Positions 1 to 8,609 of a stretch of 64,000 bases of DNA are shown in pieces. Position 1 is the first letter of the stretch; each line of letters opens with the position of its first letter. Where the stretch lies: positions 930,001 through 994,000 of the forward strand of contig NZ_CAJPUX010000002.1 in assembly GCF_905397285.1 (NCBI RefSeq), written 5' to 3'. The translations under genes and the position numbers were made by a program. This DNA comes from Cupriavidus plantarum (GTDB lineage: Bacteria; Pseudomonadota; Gammaproteobacteria; Burkholderiales; Burkholderiaceae). The notes under the pieces are model-generated. The model was not told where the DNA came from. It was given only the letters and a program-made list of their open reading frames with translations, and ran no database searches.

Positions 1-929
1 TAGCGCTCGTCGCGCGCCCAGTCGGTCCCGGCTACCTCGCAGAAGCGCGCAAACTGTCCGTCGTTGCCGATGGCGAGTAGCATCCGGCCATCCTGCGTCG
101 GAAAATCCTGATAGGGTACGACGCTCGGATGGGCATTGCCCTGGCGCTTCGGCACCGATCCCGAGTTCAGATACCCCGCGCCCTGATTGGCCAGCACGGC
201 CATCGCCACATCGAGCAGGGCGATATCGAGGGCCTGGCCCCGGCCCGTATGGTGGCGCGCTTCGAGCGCCCCGAGAATGGCGGTGGTCGCATACATGCCC
301 GTGAATACGTCGATGACCGCCACGCCTACGCGCATCGGCCCCGCGCCGGGATCGCCATCGGCCTGGCCGGTCACGCTCATCAGGCCGCTCATGGCCTGCA
401 TCAGCAGGTCGTAGCCTGGGCGCGCGGCATAGGGACCGGTCTGGCCGAAGCCGGTGATCGAGCAGTAGATGAGCCGTGGGTTGAGCGCGCTCAGGGTTTC
501 GTAGTCGAGCCCGTAGCGCGTCAGCCCACCCGTCTTGAAATTCTCGATCACGACGTCGCTCTGGCGCGCGAGTTCCCGAATGAGCGCCTGACCCTCGGGC
601 GTGGCCATATCGACTGTGACCGAACGCTTGTTGCGATTGCAGGCGGCAAAGTAGCTCGCCTGCGAGGTCGGACCGTCGTCGCCTGACAGGTACGGCGGCC
701 CCCAGCGCCGCGTATCGTCTCCCTCGCCGGGCTTCTCGATCTTGATGACGTCCGCCCCCATATCGGCGAGGTTCTGCGTGCACCATGGTCCCGCCAGCAC
801 GCGCGACAGGTCCAGCACGCGCACGTGGCTCAGGGCACCGGTCTGCCGGGATGGCGGCGGCAGGCCGTTGGACGCGCCGGCCGGGTGTGCCATGCCGGGC
901 GCCATACCGGATGTCATACCGGATGTCAT
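1..929 (-). CDS. CaiB/BaiF family III CoA-transferase (partial, 3' end outside window)
   Basis: Moves CoA between carboxylates in the cytoplasm. The visible protein opens with HVRVLDLSRVLAGPW, continues with ADVIKIEKPGEGDDTR and NRNKRSVTVD, and carries ALLDVAM, whose Asp matches the catalytic Asp of formyl-CoA transferase; all are family hallmarks. The reading frame is open to the window edge, so the C-terminal part is missing here. The chosen ATG overlaps the stop of the upstream dehydrogenase (ATGA), giving translational coupling; in-frame ATGs at 917 and 905 are alternatives because the first residues are a 12-bp tandem repeat (MTSG units). It is the last visible gene of a thiolase/DUF35/SDR operon, so it probably activates or recycles the CoA ester handled there. 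Substrate unknown. Confidence 0.9.
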   Translation of the reverse strand, partial: MTSGMTSGMAPGMAHPAGASNGLPPPSRQTGALSHVRVLDLSRVLAGPWCTQNLADMGADVIKIEKPGEGDDTRRWGPPYLSGDDGPTSQASYFAACNRNKRSVTVDMATPEGQALIRELARQSDVVIENFKTGGLTRYGLDYETLSALNPRLIYCSITGFGQTGPYAARPGYDLLMQAMSGLMSVTGQADGDPGAGPMRVGVAVIDVFTGMYATTAILGALEARHHTGRGQALDIALLDVAMAVLANQGAGYLNSGSVPKRQGNAHPSVVPYQDFPTQDGRMLLAIGNDGQFARFCEVAGTDWARDER

Positions 930-938
930 ACCGGATCC
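903..938. repeat. 12-bp tandem repeat across a stop/start junction
   Basis: Three consecutive copies of CATACCGGATGT (last copy ends in CC) span the overlap between the SDR stop and the CoA-transferase start. On the coding strand they give repeated MTSG at the CoA-transferase N-terminus and several candidate start codons. Confidence 0.85.
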
Positions 939-1840
939 CACGAGAACACGTCCGCGGAGCGGTCCATGGGCACGAATGACGCGCGCAGCGCGGGCATGCC
1001 GTGCTCCGCGATGAACTCGGGCGTCCAGCCCTCGCCGCGATGCACGGAACGCAGCGGGCGCGGCTGGCTCATCACGAAGATTTCGTTGTTGCGCACGGCA
1101 AAGACCTGCGCATTGACCGCCGATGCGGCGTCGGACAGCAGGTAGACCGCAAGCGGCGCGATCTTGGCCGGCGTCATCTGTTGAATCTTCGCCACGCGGG
1201 CCTGCTGCTCGGGCGTGTCCGTCGGAATCGAGCCGATCATGCGGCTCCAGGCGAACGGCGCGATGCAGTTGGAGCGCACGTTGAACTTCTGCATATCGAG
1301 CGCGATGCTCTTGGACAGCGCGACCAGCCCGAGCTTGGCGGCGCTGTAGTTGGCCTGCCCGAAGTTGCCGATCAGGCCCGATGTCGAGGTCATATGCACG
1401 AACGCGCCAGACTCCTGCTCCTTGAAGTGGGGCGCGGCCGCGCGGCTCATATAGTAGCTGCCGTAGAGGTGGACCTGAATCACCGCATCCCACTCGTCGT
1501 TCCCCATCTTGTGGAAGAACCGGTCGCGCAGGATGCCGGCGTTGTTCACCACGCCGTCGATGCGGCCGAAGCTGTCGAGCGCGCACTCGATGATGCGCGC
1601 CGCGCTGTTCGCGCCCGCCACGCTGTCCGTGCTGACCGCGGCGCGGCCGCCGGCCTCGCGAATCTCACGTGCCACGGACTCCGCGGGGCCCATGTCCTGG
1701 CCTTCGCCGCTGGTCGAGGTGCCAAGGTCGTTGACGACCACGCTTGCGCCGGCGGCCGCCATGGCCAGTGCCATGTCGCGGCCGATACCGCCGCCCGCGC
1801 CGGTCACGACCACTACCTTGCCTTCCATCATCTGCGCCAT
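926..1840 (-). CDS. SDR-family (3R)-hydroxyacyl-CoA dehydrogenase-like protein (MFE-2 type)
   Basis: NAD(P)-dependent oxidoreductase of 304 residues. The Rossmann motif TGAGGGIG lies at 13-20, NNAG at 99-102, and the catalytic Ser (152/154), Tyr165 and Lys169 in a GNFGQANYSAAKLG context. That context and the long loop after NDLG resemble the dehydrogenase domain of peroxisomal multifunctional enzyme 2 rather than FabG. The C-terminal 50 residues beyond the usual SDR core are also typical of this subgroup. It lies between the DUF35 protein and the CoA-transferase, and its stop codon overlaps the next start. Likely role: oxidation of a beta-hydroxyacyl-CoA during side-chain or branched-acid breakdown (inference). 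Confidence 0.85.
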   Translation of the reverse strand: MAQMMEGKVVVVTGAGGGIGRDMALAMAAAGASVVVNDLGTSTSGEGQDMGPAESVAREIREAGGRAAVSTDSVAGANSAARIIECALDSFGRIDGVVNNAGILRDRFFHKMGNDEWDAVIQVHLYGSYYMSRAAAPHFKEQESGAFVHMTSTSGLIGNFGQANYSAAKLGLVALSKSIALDMQKFNVRSNCIAPFAWSRMIGSIPTDTPEQQARVAKIQQMTPAKIAPLAVYLLSDAASAVNAQVFAVRNNEIFVMSQPRPLRSVHRGEGWTPEFIAEHGMPALRASFVPMDRSADVFSWDPV

Positions 1841-1866
1841 GCTTGTCTCCTTGAATGTGTCGTAGC

Positions 1867-1893
1867 GGGGCCGCGGGGGGCCGCGGGGGCCGC
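1867..1893. repeat. 10-bp G+C tandem repeat between SDR and DUF35 genes
   Basis: Two perfect copies of GGGGCCGCGG and a partial third fill most of the gap between two cotranscribed genes. Confidence 0.6.
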
Positions 1894-1906
1894 GCGAGGG
1901 TCGCCG

Positions 1907-2305
1907 TCAGGCCGGGGCGAACACCGGCACGGGCGGACCGCCCTCGGTCTCGGCAAAGCGCACGCGGACGCGCTGGCCGATGCGTACGCTGTCGAGGTCC
2001 GTATCGACGATATGGGTCATCATCGTGACGCCTTCGTCGAGGCGCACGTATGCGATGCAGTACGGTTGCGGGCCCGCGCGGCGCGTGATGCTGTACGAGT
2101 AGACCTCGCCGAGGCCGGAGGCCGGCTTCCACTCGGTGTCGCCGAGGCAGAACGGACACAGCGAGCGCGGATACCAGTGCGGTTTGCCGCAGGCCTTGCA
2201 GTGGCGCACGAGCAGCTGGCCCTCGCGCGCGGCCTGCCAGAACGCCTGGTTATCGGGCAGCTCGTCGGGGGCCGCTTGGGCCATGGGAACGTAGGGCGTC
2301 GTCAT
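1907..2305 (-). CDS. DUF35 OB-fold/zinc-ribbon acyl-CoA-binding protein
   Basis: A 132-residue two-domain protein. The rubredoxin-like zinc ribbon is C36-x2-C39 and C50-x2-C53, followed by an OB-fold (GEVYSYSITRR to the C-terminus). Proteins of this family are obligate partners of thiolase-like proteins, as in the Ltp2/ChsH2 retro-aldolase of steroid side-chain degradation and in archaeal HMG-CoA synthase. Here it starts 18 bases after the thiolase-like gene, the expected pairing. It probably binds the CoA ester and completes the active site of that partner (family knowledge plus context). Confidence 0.9.
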   Translation of the reverse strand: MTTPYVPMAQAAPDELPDNQAFWQAAREGQLLVRHCKACGKPHWYPRSLCPFCLGDTEWKPASGLGEVYSYSITRRAGPQPYCIAYVRLDEGVTMMTHIVDTDLDSVRIGQRVRVRFAETEGGPPVPVFAPA

Positions 2306-2323
2306 GAGAATCGGTGACCTTGG

Positions 2324-3487
2324 TTATTCACGTTCGAGAATCAGCGTGGCCGAGCCGTGGCGCGACCCCATGTAGCCGCCCGTGCCCTGCACGAGCGCGA
2401 GGTCGCAGTTCGGTACCTGCACCTTGGCGTGCGCCTCGCCGCGCAGCTGGCGCACGGCTTCGATGACCTTGGTGATGCCGCCGCGATTGGCCGGGTGGTT
2501 GTTGCACAGGCCGCCGCCATCGGTATTGAACGGGAGCTTGCCCACACCCGAAATCAGGTTGCCGTCCATGACGAACTTTCCGCCTTCGCCCTTTGCGCAA
2601 AACCCGAGGTCCTCCAGCTGCATCAGCACCGTGATGGTGAAGCTGTCGTAGATCGAGGCGTACTTGATATCGGAAGGCTTGACGCCGGCTTCCTCGAAAG
2701 CGGCCGCGCCCGATACACGCGCGGCGGACCACGACAGGTCCACTTCGCCGCCGAGCTGGCCCTTGACGTGTTCCCCCGCCCCGATGACGCGGATTCTCGG
2801 GCGGTTCAGCTTGCGCGCGATCTCCGGGCGCGCGACGATTAGCGCGCCGCCGCCGTCGGACACGACGCAGCAGTCGAGCCGGTGGAGCGGGTCCGAGATC
2901 ATCGGCGAGTTGAGCACGTCCTCGACGGTCACCACGTCGCGCAGCATGGCGTTGGGATTGTGCTGCGCATGCTGGGATGCGGCGACCTTGATCCATGCGA
3001 GCTGCTCGGATGTGGTGCCGTACTCGTACATATGGCGTTGCGCGACCATCGCGTACAGGTTGACCGTCACAGGATTGTAAGGGGCCTCGAATGGCTGGTC
3101 GGGCAGGTTGGCGCCCCAGTTGCGTGCCTGCGTGCCGCTCGAACCCTCCGAGCGCGGGCGGCCGGCGAGGGTGATCAGCGCGACGTTGCACTTGCCGGCG
3201 GCGATGGCCTGCGCGGCGTGGGAGACATGCGCGATATAAGAGGAGCCGCCCATCTCGGTGGAATCCACATGCCGCGCGCGGATGCCGAGGTAATCGACCA
3301 TGTTGACCATGCCGAGGCCCGGGGCGTCCCCCGCGCAGAAGTAGCCATCGATGTCGGCGAGCGTCAGCCCCGCGTCCTCCAGCGCGCCTCTGGCGCATTC
3401 GGCGTGCAGTTGAGGCACGGTCTTGTCCGGGGCCTTGCGCGTGGGGTGCTCGTAGGCACCGACGATATATGCGTTCGCTTGACTCAT
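2324..3487 (-). CDS. Thiolase-like lipid-transfer protein (SCP-x thiolase superfamily)
   Basis: 387 residues with the thiolase fold: N-terminal AYIVGAYEHPTRKAPDKT, central EMGGSSYIAHVSHAAQAI, and C-terminal NNHPANRGGI. Where biosynthetic and degradative thiolases have the nucleophilic Cys, this protein reads MGGSSY, so classical Claisen chemistry is unlikely. The loss is shared with lipid-transfer proteins such as Ltp2, which do retro-aldol cleavage with a DUF35 partner. First gene of a four-gene operon with DUF35, MFE-2-like SDR and CaiB. A divergent acyl-CoA ligase starts about 200 bases away and could supply the CoA ester. Start supported by a conserved N-terminus directly after the ATG. 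Confidence 0.88.
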   Translation of the reverse strand: MSQANAYIVGAYEHPTRKAPDKTVPQLHAECARGALEDAGLTLADIDGYFCAGDAPGLGMVNMVDYLGIRARHVDSTEMGGSSYIAHVSHAAQAIAAGKCNVALITLAGRPRSEGSSGTQARNWGANLPDQPFEAPYNPVTVNLYAMVAQRHMYEYGTTSEQLAWIKVAASQHAQHNPNAMLRDVVTVEDVLNSPMISDPLHRLDCCVVSDGGGALIVARPEIARKLNRPRIRVIGAGEHVKGQLGGEVDLSWSAARVSGAAAFEEAGVKPSDIKYASIYDSFTITVLMQLEDLGFCAKGEGGKFVMDGNLISGVGKLPFNTDGGGLCNNHPANRGGITKVIEAVRQLRGEAHAKVQVPNCDLALVQGTGGYMGSRHGSATLILERE

Positions 3488-3694
3488 CGATTTGGCCTGT
3501 GGTTTTGACGCTGTAGTGGCGATGTGGATGCAATGTGGCTCATTCTAGAAGCGTGCGAGGCGCGCTGGTTCAGGTTTGCGGAATCCGGCCTTCATCAACG
3601 CGAAATCGGCGCCGGGCCGGAGGCAGCGGGCGATTTCAAGTCTTCGAAGCCCGGCCTTGCGATTTACGAATAGCGCGCCCCTGCCTTTGCGTCC

Positions 3695-5371
3695 ATGCTG
3701 CGCGAACCACATCTCGCATCGCAAACGTCCGTGACCACGCAGACACCCCTCGTGCTATCCGATCCTGTGCCACCCGATCCCGCACCATCCGATCCCACGC
3801 TGACCGACCCGCAGGCGCTGCCCGCCGTGTCCGGGGGCCGCCCGGCGTGCGGGACCCAATGGTCGGGCCGCATCCACCACCTGCTCGACCACTGGGTCGC
3901 GCACGCGCCGGACCGGCCGTTTATCCACCTGTCCGACGGCCGCATCCTGACCTTTGCGGACCTCGACGCGCTGACGACCCAGGCCGAGGCGGAGCTGCGT
4001 GCCCGCCGCGTCCGCCCGGGCGACCGCGTCATGGTGGTGGCCGAGAACTGTCCCCAGCACGCGGCGCTGATTCTGGCCTGCAGCCGCGTCGGCGCATGGT
4101 CCTGCGGCGTCAACGCGCGCATGGCGCCCGGCGAGGTCGATACATTCGTCACGCGCGCCGACGCGCGCATCGTCTATTTCACGGCTGAAGCTTCGGACGC
4201 CGCCGCCGCGCACGCCCGGCGGTTCGGCGCCACGCCTTCGGCCGTGCCCGGTCTGGCACACGGCGCCGTGCGGGAGGATGCCGTGCCCGAGGACGCGCCG
4301 CTGCGCGACCAGGTCGCCTCGCTGATCTTCACGTCCGGCACCACTGGCCTTCCAAAGGGCGTGATGCTCACGCACGACGCGCTGATCCACTTCGCGCGCG
4401 TCACGCGGCAGGCGCGCGCGATGGACGCAAACGACCGCCTCTACGCGTTCGTACCGATGACCCATATCTTCGGACTCGGCACCGTGCTGCTGAGCGCGCT
4501 GCTGGCGGGCGCGCAACTCGTCATGCGTCCGCAGTTCGACCCGGACGATCTGCTGCACGCGCTCGCGCACCATGGCATCTCGCAACTGCAGGGGCCTCCC
4601 ACGCTGTTCTCGCGCCTGCTCACGCATCTCCAGGCACGCGGAATCCACAAGCCGGTGGCCCCCGCGCTGCGCTATCTGTACACGGGCGCCGGGCCGCTCG
4701 ATCTTTCCCTCAAGCAGCGGGTGGAGGCGGCGTTCGGCCTTGCGCTTCATCATGGCTACGGCCTGTCCGAATACGCAGGCTCGGTGCACGTGACACGGCT
4801 GGGCGAGCATCGCCCCGACACGAGCGCGGGATACGCGGTCGCGGAAGCCGAGGTATGCGTGGTGGATCCGCAAACGGGTCGCACGCTGCCCGCAGGGGAG
4901 CGCGGCGAACTCTGGCTGCGGGGCAGGGGGCTCATGCCTGGCTACTTCCGCGATCCCGCGGCGACGCTGGCCGTAATGCGCGAGGGCGGCTGGTATGCCA
5001 GCGGCGATCTCGGCGAGATACATGCCGACGGTGCGTTGTTCGTGGTGGGCCGGCTCAAGGAAATGATCATCCGCTCCGGATTCAACGTGTATCCGGCCGA
5101 GGTGGAGAACGCCATCAACACCCATCCGAGCATCCAGCGTTCGGCGGTGGTCGGCACACCCGAGCGCGATGGCAATGAGGCGATCGTGGCCTTCGTGGAG
5201 CTGCGGCCCGGTGCGCAGCTGGAGGAGTCGGCCCTGCGGCATCACCTCCGCGACCGGCTGGCGCCGTACAAGCGCCCCGCGCGGATCGTCGCGCTCGCGG
5301 AGCTGCCGACCAACCATAACGGCAAGGTGCTCAAGCGCGTCCTGCAGGAGCAGGCGGGCGCGATGGCGTGA
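3695..5371 (+). CDS. Class I adenylate-forming acyl-CoA ligase
   Basis: Activates a carboxylic acid to acyl-AMP then acyl-CoA. 558 residues with the P-loop-like TSGTTGLPKGVMLTH, YGLSEYAG, the ASGDLGE Asp that binds ribose, the hinge KEMIIRSGFNVYPAEVE and the C-terminal catalytic Lys in NHNGKVLKR. The first 45 residues are a Pro/Asp-rich tail built on a 15-bp tandem repeat and are absent from most relatives, so a later start is possible. It is divergent from the thiolase operon and followed by a Bug receptor 70 bases on, which fits uptake, activation and breakdown of one acid. A paralogue lies at 8650-10215. Substrate cannot be read from the sequence. Confidence 0.9.
   Translation: MLREPHLASQTSVTTQTPLVLSDPVPPDPAPSDPTLTDPQALPAVSGGRPACGTQWSGRIHHLLDHWVAHAPDRPFIHLSDGRILTFADLDALTTQAEAELRARRVRPGDRVMVVAENCPQHAALILACSRVGAWSCGVNARMAPGEVDTFVTRADARIVYFTAEASDAAAAHARRFGATPSAVPGLAHGAVREDAVPEDAPLRDQVASLIFTSGTTGLPKGVMLTHDALIHFARVTRQARAMDANDRLYAFVPMTHIFGLGTVLLSALLAGAQLVMRPQFDPDDLLHALAHHGISQLQGPPTLFSRLLTHLQARGIHKPVAPALRYLYTGAGPLDLSLKQRVEAAFGLALHHGYGLSEYAGSVHVTRLGEHRPDTSAGYAVAEAEVCVVDPQTGRTLPAGERGELWLRGRGLMPGYFRDPAATLAVMREGGWYASGDLGEIHADGALFVVGRLKEMIIRSGFNVYPAEVENAINTHPSIQRSAVVGTPERDGNEAIVAFVELRPGAQLEESALRHHLRDRLAPYKRPARIVALAELPTNHNGKVLKRVLQEQAGAMA
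3759..3803. repeat. In-frame 15-bp tandem repeat in ligase N-terminus
   Basis: Three 15-bp units beginning CCGATCC encode SDPVP, PDPAP and SDPTL in the ligase tail; a decayed fourth unit follows. Confidence 0.7.
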
Positions 5372-5443
5372 AATTCCTGTAGACCCGAACTTCTGTAGAC
5401 CCCGGAACGACCTGACAACCATAAGACCCAAGGAGACGCTGCA

Positions 5444-6436
5444 ATGGAAACCCTCGATACGTTCCCCATGCGAAGGCGGCTACTGGCCGCTGGTGCGCTG
5501 AGCCTCGTCGCCAGGCCGCTGTCGGCGTTGGCCGCCGACCCCTGGCCGGCCAAGCCCGTCAAGATGATCGTGCCGTTTCCCGCAGGCGGCCCCGTGGACA
5601 GCACGGCGCGCATCATCGGCCAGCGTCTCGGCGAGATCTGGAAGACATCGGTCGTCATCGACAACCGCGCGGGCGCGGGCGGCACGATCGGCGCGGCGAT
5701 CGCCGCCAAGGAAGCACCCGATGGCTACGGCCTGTTCGTTGGATCGATCCATCACGCGGTCAACGTGACGCTGATGAGCAATCTCCCGTACGACATCGAG
5801 CGCGACTTTGCGCCGATCAGCTTCGCGGCGCTCTTCCCGGTGTTCGTGTGCGCGCATCCTTCGGTGCCGGCGAACACGATCCGCGAACTGATCGCCTATG
5901 CGAAGAAGAGCGACAAGCCTCTGGCATATGGGTCGTCTGGCAATGGCGGCGGCACGCATCTGGCCGGCGAGCTGTTCAACATGGAGGCGGGAACGAAGCT
6001 TCAGCACATTCCGTACAAGGGCAGCGGCCCCGCGATGAACGATCTGCTCGGTGGACAGGTGCAGTTGATGTTCAGCGACGCGCCCACCGCGCTGCAGCAT
6101 ATCAAGTCGGGGCGTATCAAAGTGCTCGGTGTGGCCAGCCGACAGCGTTCGGGCATGTTGCCGGATGTGCCGACGGTCGCGGAGTCGGGCTTGCCGGGCT
6201 ACGAGGCCTACTCATGGGCCGCGCTGTTCGCGCCGGCCAGCACGCCGAAGCCGGTCCTCGACAAGATCAATGCGGACTTCAACGTCGCGGTGAATGACCC
6301 GGCCGTGCGTCAACGCCTGCTCCAGGCGGGCGCCGAGGCCGACCCCGGCACGCAGGAGCAGATGCGCCAGCGGCTGCGCGCCGAGATCGAGAAATGGCGC
6401 AAGGTGATCAAGACGGCGGGGATCACCGCCGGTTAG
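5444..6436 (+). CDS. Bug-family (TctC-like) periplasmic solute receptor
   Basis: Extracytoplasmic receptor for a carboxylate-type ligand. 330 residues; the leader MRRRLLAAGALSLVARPLSA starts at residue 9 and has a twin-arginine-like RRRLLA, ending ALAA-D. The mature protein opens WPAKPVKMIVPFPAGGPVD, has the IDNRAGAGGTIGA loop and HIPYKGSGPAMNDLLGGQV, all Bug hallmarks. A strong ribosome site AAGGAGA precedes the ATG. No TctA/TctB membrane genes are nearby, so it is an orphan receptor. It follows the acyl-CoA ligase in the same direction and probably captures that enzyme's substrate or a related acid. Confidence 0.92.
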   Translation: METLDTFPMRRRLLAAGALSLVARPLSALAADPWPAKPVKMIVPFPAGGPVDSTARIIGQRLGEIWKTSVVIDNRAGAGGTIGAAIAAKEAPDGYGLFVGSIHHAVNVTLMSNLPYDIERDFAPISFAALFPVFVCAHPSVPANTIRELIAYAKKSDKPLAYGSSGNGGGTHLAGELFNMEAGTKLQHIPYKGSGPAMNDLLGGQVQLMFSDAPTALQHIKSGRIKVLGVASRQRSGMLPDVPTVAESGLPGYEAYSWAALFAPASTPKPVLDKINADFNVAVNDPAVRQRLLQAGAEADPGTQEQMRQRLRAEIEKWRKVIKTAGITAG

Positions 6437-6488
6437 CGTCGATGGTGAGCGCCGCCGGTCAAAGCCGCTACTGTTGCGGCCGCCGGCT

Positions 6489-6589
6489 AACGCCGCCGAT
6501 CAACGCCGCCGATCAACGCCGCCGATCAACGCCGCCGATCAACGCCGCCGATCAACCCGCCGATCAACCCGCCGATCAACCCGCCGATT
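6489..6589. repeat. Tandem array, 5 x 13 bp plus 3 x 12 bp
   Basis: Five perfect AACGCCGCCGATC units are followed by three AACCCGCCGATC units, the last ending in T. The array begins about 50 bases after the Bug receptor stop, with further degenerate GCCGCCGGT elements on either side. It is non-coding and has no spacers, so it is not a CRISPR. Confidence 0.9.
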
Positions 6590-6626
6590 AGCGCCGCAGG
6601 CTAACGCCGCCGGTTAAGGCGGACGC

Positions 6627-6668
6627 TAAGGGGCGGGCGCTAAGGGGCGGGCGCCAAGGGGCGGGCGC
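6627..6668. repeat. 14-bp tandem repeat, three copies
   Basis: Two perfect TAAGGGGCGGGCGC units and one with a single change (CAAGG) lie between the 13-bp array and the end of the enoyl-CoA hydratase gene. A second, unrelated repeat in the same 275-base convergent gap. Confidence 0.85.
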
Positions 6669-6712
6669 TAAGGCGGCTGGTGATTAAGGCGGCTAGTTGT
6701 TGCGGCGGCTGG

Positions 6713-7522
6713 TTAGGGCGCAGACGCCGCGGGCCACTGGAACAACGGTGGCGCCTTCTCCTTGAAGCGACGCACGGCCTCCCGATGGTAGTCGGTGGTG
6801 AACGCGATGCCTTGTCCAAGCGACTCCAGTTCCAGCATGGCACGCAGATCGCTATCGAACGACTGCAGCATCGCGCGCTTCGCCAGCCCGAACGCCGTCG
6901 GGGATGCGCCGCCGAGCGAGCGGGCCAATGCGTCGGCCTGCGCGTGCAAGGCCTCCTGCGGTGCAATCTCGAGTACGAAGCCGAGCCGCAGCGCCTCTTC
7001 CGCGCCGACCTCGCGCGCGCTGAACACGAGTTCCCGCGCGCGCGCCATGCCCACCACGCGCGGCAGCGTGTATAGCGCGCCGCAGTCCGGCACGAGGCCC
7101 ACCTTCATGAACGGCATGCAAAACCGCGCGCGCGGGGAAGCGACGATCAGGTCCGCGAGTAGCGCGAGGCTGAAGCCCGCGCCATAGGCAACCCCATCGA
7201 CGGCCGCCACCACGGGACGGTCGAGGTCGGCCAGCTGCGCGATCCAGCCATGCATATCGTCGAGGCGGTCCCGGCCCGCGTCGGCGGCCGTGACGTTCAT
7301 CGAACGGATATCGCCGCCGGCACAGAAGTCCGTGCCCGCACCGCGCAATACCACCGCACGGATGGCGCGATCCGCGCGAATGCGGTATACGGCCTCGCGT
7401 AATGCATCGCGCATCGCCACATTGAGCGCGTTCTTCTGCTGCGGACGATTGAGGGTCAGCGTCGCCACGCCATCGTCAACGTTCATGCGCATCGGCATTA
7501 TCGAGTCCTGATCGGCCATCAT
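6713..7522 (-). CDS. Enoyl-CoA hydratase/isomerase (crotonase) family protein
   Basis: 269 residues. The CoA-binding oxyanion loops are visible as RGAGTDFCAGGDIRSM and AAVDGVAYGAGFSLALLADL, with KVGLVPDCGALYTLPRVVG between the usual catalytic positions. The Asp in VPDCG sits where isomerases and dehydratases of the family vary, so hydratase versus isomerase is open. The start was moved to the ATG after GGGAGAG; the second ATG three bases later fits that ribosome site equally well. The gene is divergent from a LysR regulator, which is its likely controller, and lies among the acyl-CoA ligases and receptors, so it probably serves the same beta-oxidation-like route. Confidence 0.88.
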   Translation of the reverse strand: MMADQDSIMPMRMNVDDGVATLTLNRPQQKNALNVAMRDALREAVYRIRADRAIRAVVLRGAGTDFCAGGDIRSMNVTAADAGRDRLDDMHGWIAQLADLDRPVVAAVDGVAYGAGFSLALLADLIVASPRARFCMPFMKVGLVPDCGALYTLPRVVGMARARELVFSAREVGAEEALRLGFVLEIAPQEALHAQADALARSLGGASPTAFGLAKRAMLQSFDSDLRAMLELESLGQGIAFTTDYHREAVRRFKEKAPPLFQWPAASAP

Positions 7523-7675
7523 CTCTCCCGCGATTCTCGGAACGTACAGCTTGAACGAAGCGCGCGACCGTGGCAATTTGCCTCTCAAGAGGCAGGTATT
7601 CCACCGAGCCGAAGATCGCACGAGAGACCGCGATTTCGGGTAATTGCGAACATCGATGGGGCGGGCTTTCGGGAG

Positions 7676-7690
7676 ATAATCGACGATTAT
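7676..7690. promoter_or_regulatory. LysR-type box (T-N11-A palindrome)
   Basis: ATAATCG-A-CGATTAT is a perfect 15-base palindrome containing exactly T-N11-A, the LysR-family target rule. It lies 16 bases before the lysR ATG in the lysR/hydratase divergent gap. Confidence 0.65.
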
Positions 7691-7706
7691 TCAGGAGACG
7701 ACCGTC

Positions 7707-8609
7707 ATGCGCTTCGATCTGGTGGATCTGAATCTGTTCACGCATATCGCGGAGGCCAGCAGCGTGACCCGCGGTGCAGAACGCTGCCATCTGTCGTTGC
7801 CCGCGGCGAGCACCCGGATCAAGAACCTCGAGGAGCAGATCGGCGTCAAGCTATTGAGTCGCAGCAGCCAGGGCGTGAAGGTCACGCCCGCCGGCGAAAC
7901 GCTGCTCGCGCATGCGCGGCGCGTACTGCGGCAGATCGAGCAGTTGAGCGGTGACCTTCAGGAATTCGCGTCGGGGATCAAGGGCCATATCCGCGTCTTC
8001 GCGAACACCACGGCGATGAGCGAGTTCCTGCCGGGTGTGCTGCGTACCTACCTTGTCAACCATCCGAACGTTACCGTGGATATCCGGGAGCGGCTGAGCC
8101 CCGACGTCGTGCGCGCCGTGCAGGAGGGGATGGTCGACATCGGCATCGCCGCGGGCGTTATGCCAAACGAGGGGCTAGAGGTCATGCCATATCGCGTGGA
8201 CCGGCTCGTCCTGGCGACGGCATTGAGCCATCCGCTCGCGCGCGAGAAGCGCGTGCGATTTGCCGATACGCTCGAGTACGACTTCGTCGGCTTGCCCGAG
8301 GAGAGCGCGATCCACAATTTTCTGAAGCGCGCGGCATCCGATCTGCAACGAACGCTGCATTGGCGCATACAGGTCAGCAACTTCGAGACGGCGGGGCGCA
8401 TGATCGAAGCCAATGTCGGTATCGGTGTGCTGCCGGAGAGCACCGCACGGCGTCATGCGCAGACCATGGCGCTCAGCATCGTGCAGTTGCAGGACGACTG
8501 GGCCGAGCGCAACCTGCAGATCTGCGTGGCCGATCTTGCCGCGCTGCCGGTGTTCGCGCGCAAACTCGTGGACCTGCTCGTCGAGGACGGGATGCGCGGG
8601 CCGGCGTGA
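7707..8609 (+). CDS. LysR-family transcriptional regulator
   Basis: 300 residues. N-terminal winged helix-turn-helix (about 5-65) reads LFTHIAEASSVTRGAERCHLSLPAASTRIKNLE in the usual register; the C-terminal two-lobed effector domain follows. The ATG has AGGAGA eight bases upstream. It diverges from the enoyl-CoA hydratase and has a palindromic T-N11-A site right before its start, arguing for autoregulation and control of the hydratase. The effector is probably a CoA ester or acid of this cluster (inference). Confidence 0.92.
   Translation: MRFDLVDLNLFTHIAEASSVTRGAERCHLSLPAASTRIKNLEEQIGVKLLSRSSQGVKVTPAGETLLAHARRVLRQIEQLSGDLQEFASGIKGHIRVFANTTAMSEFLPGVLRTYLVNHPNVTVDIRERLSPDVVRAVQEGMVDIGIAAGVMPNEGLEVMPYRVDRLVLATALSHPLAREKRVRFADTLEYDFVGLPEESAIHNFLKRAASDLQRTLHWRIQVSNFETAGRMIEANVGIGVLPESTARRHAQTMALSIVQLQDDWAERNLQICVADLAALPVFARKLVDLLVEDGMRGPA

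Noticed and set aside
1001-2317. Long plus-strand frame opposite the SDR and DUF35 genes
   Set aside because: Arg/His/Ala-rich antisense shadow of two clearly assigned genes.
3755-5431. Full-length minus-strand frame opposite the first acyl-CoA ligase
   Set aside because: Antisense shadow caused by high GC; no domain signature while the plus strand has all ligase motifs.
6394-6591. Reading frame across the 13-bp array giving repeated NAADQR/PADQ residues
   Set aside because: Runs out of the Bug gene in another frame, has no ribosome site and consists only of translated repeat.
6489-6668. Array looked CRISPR-like at first glance
   Set aside because: Units are contiguous without spacers and only 12-14 bases long; no cas genes.
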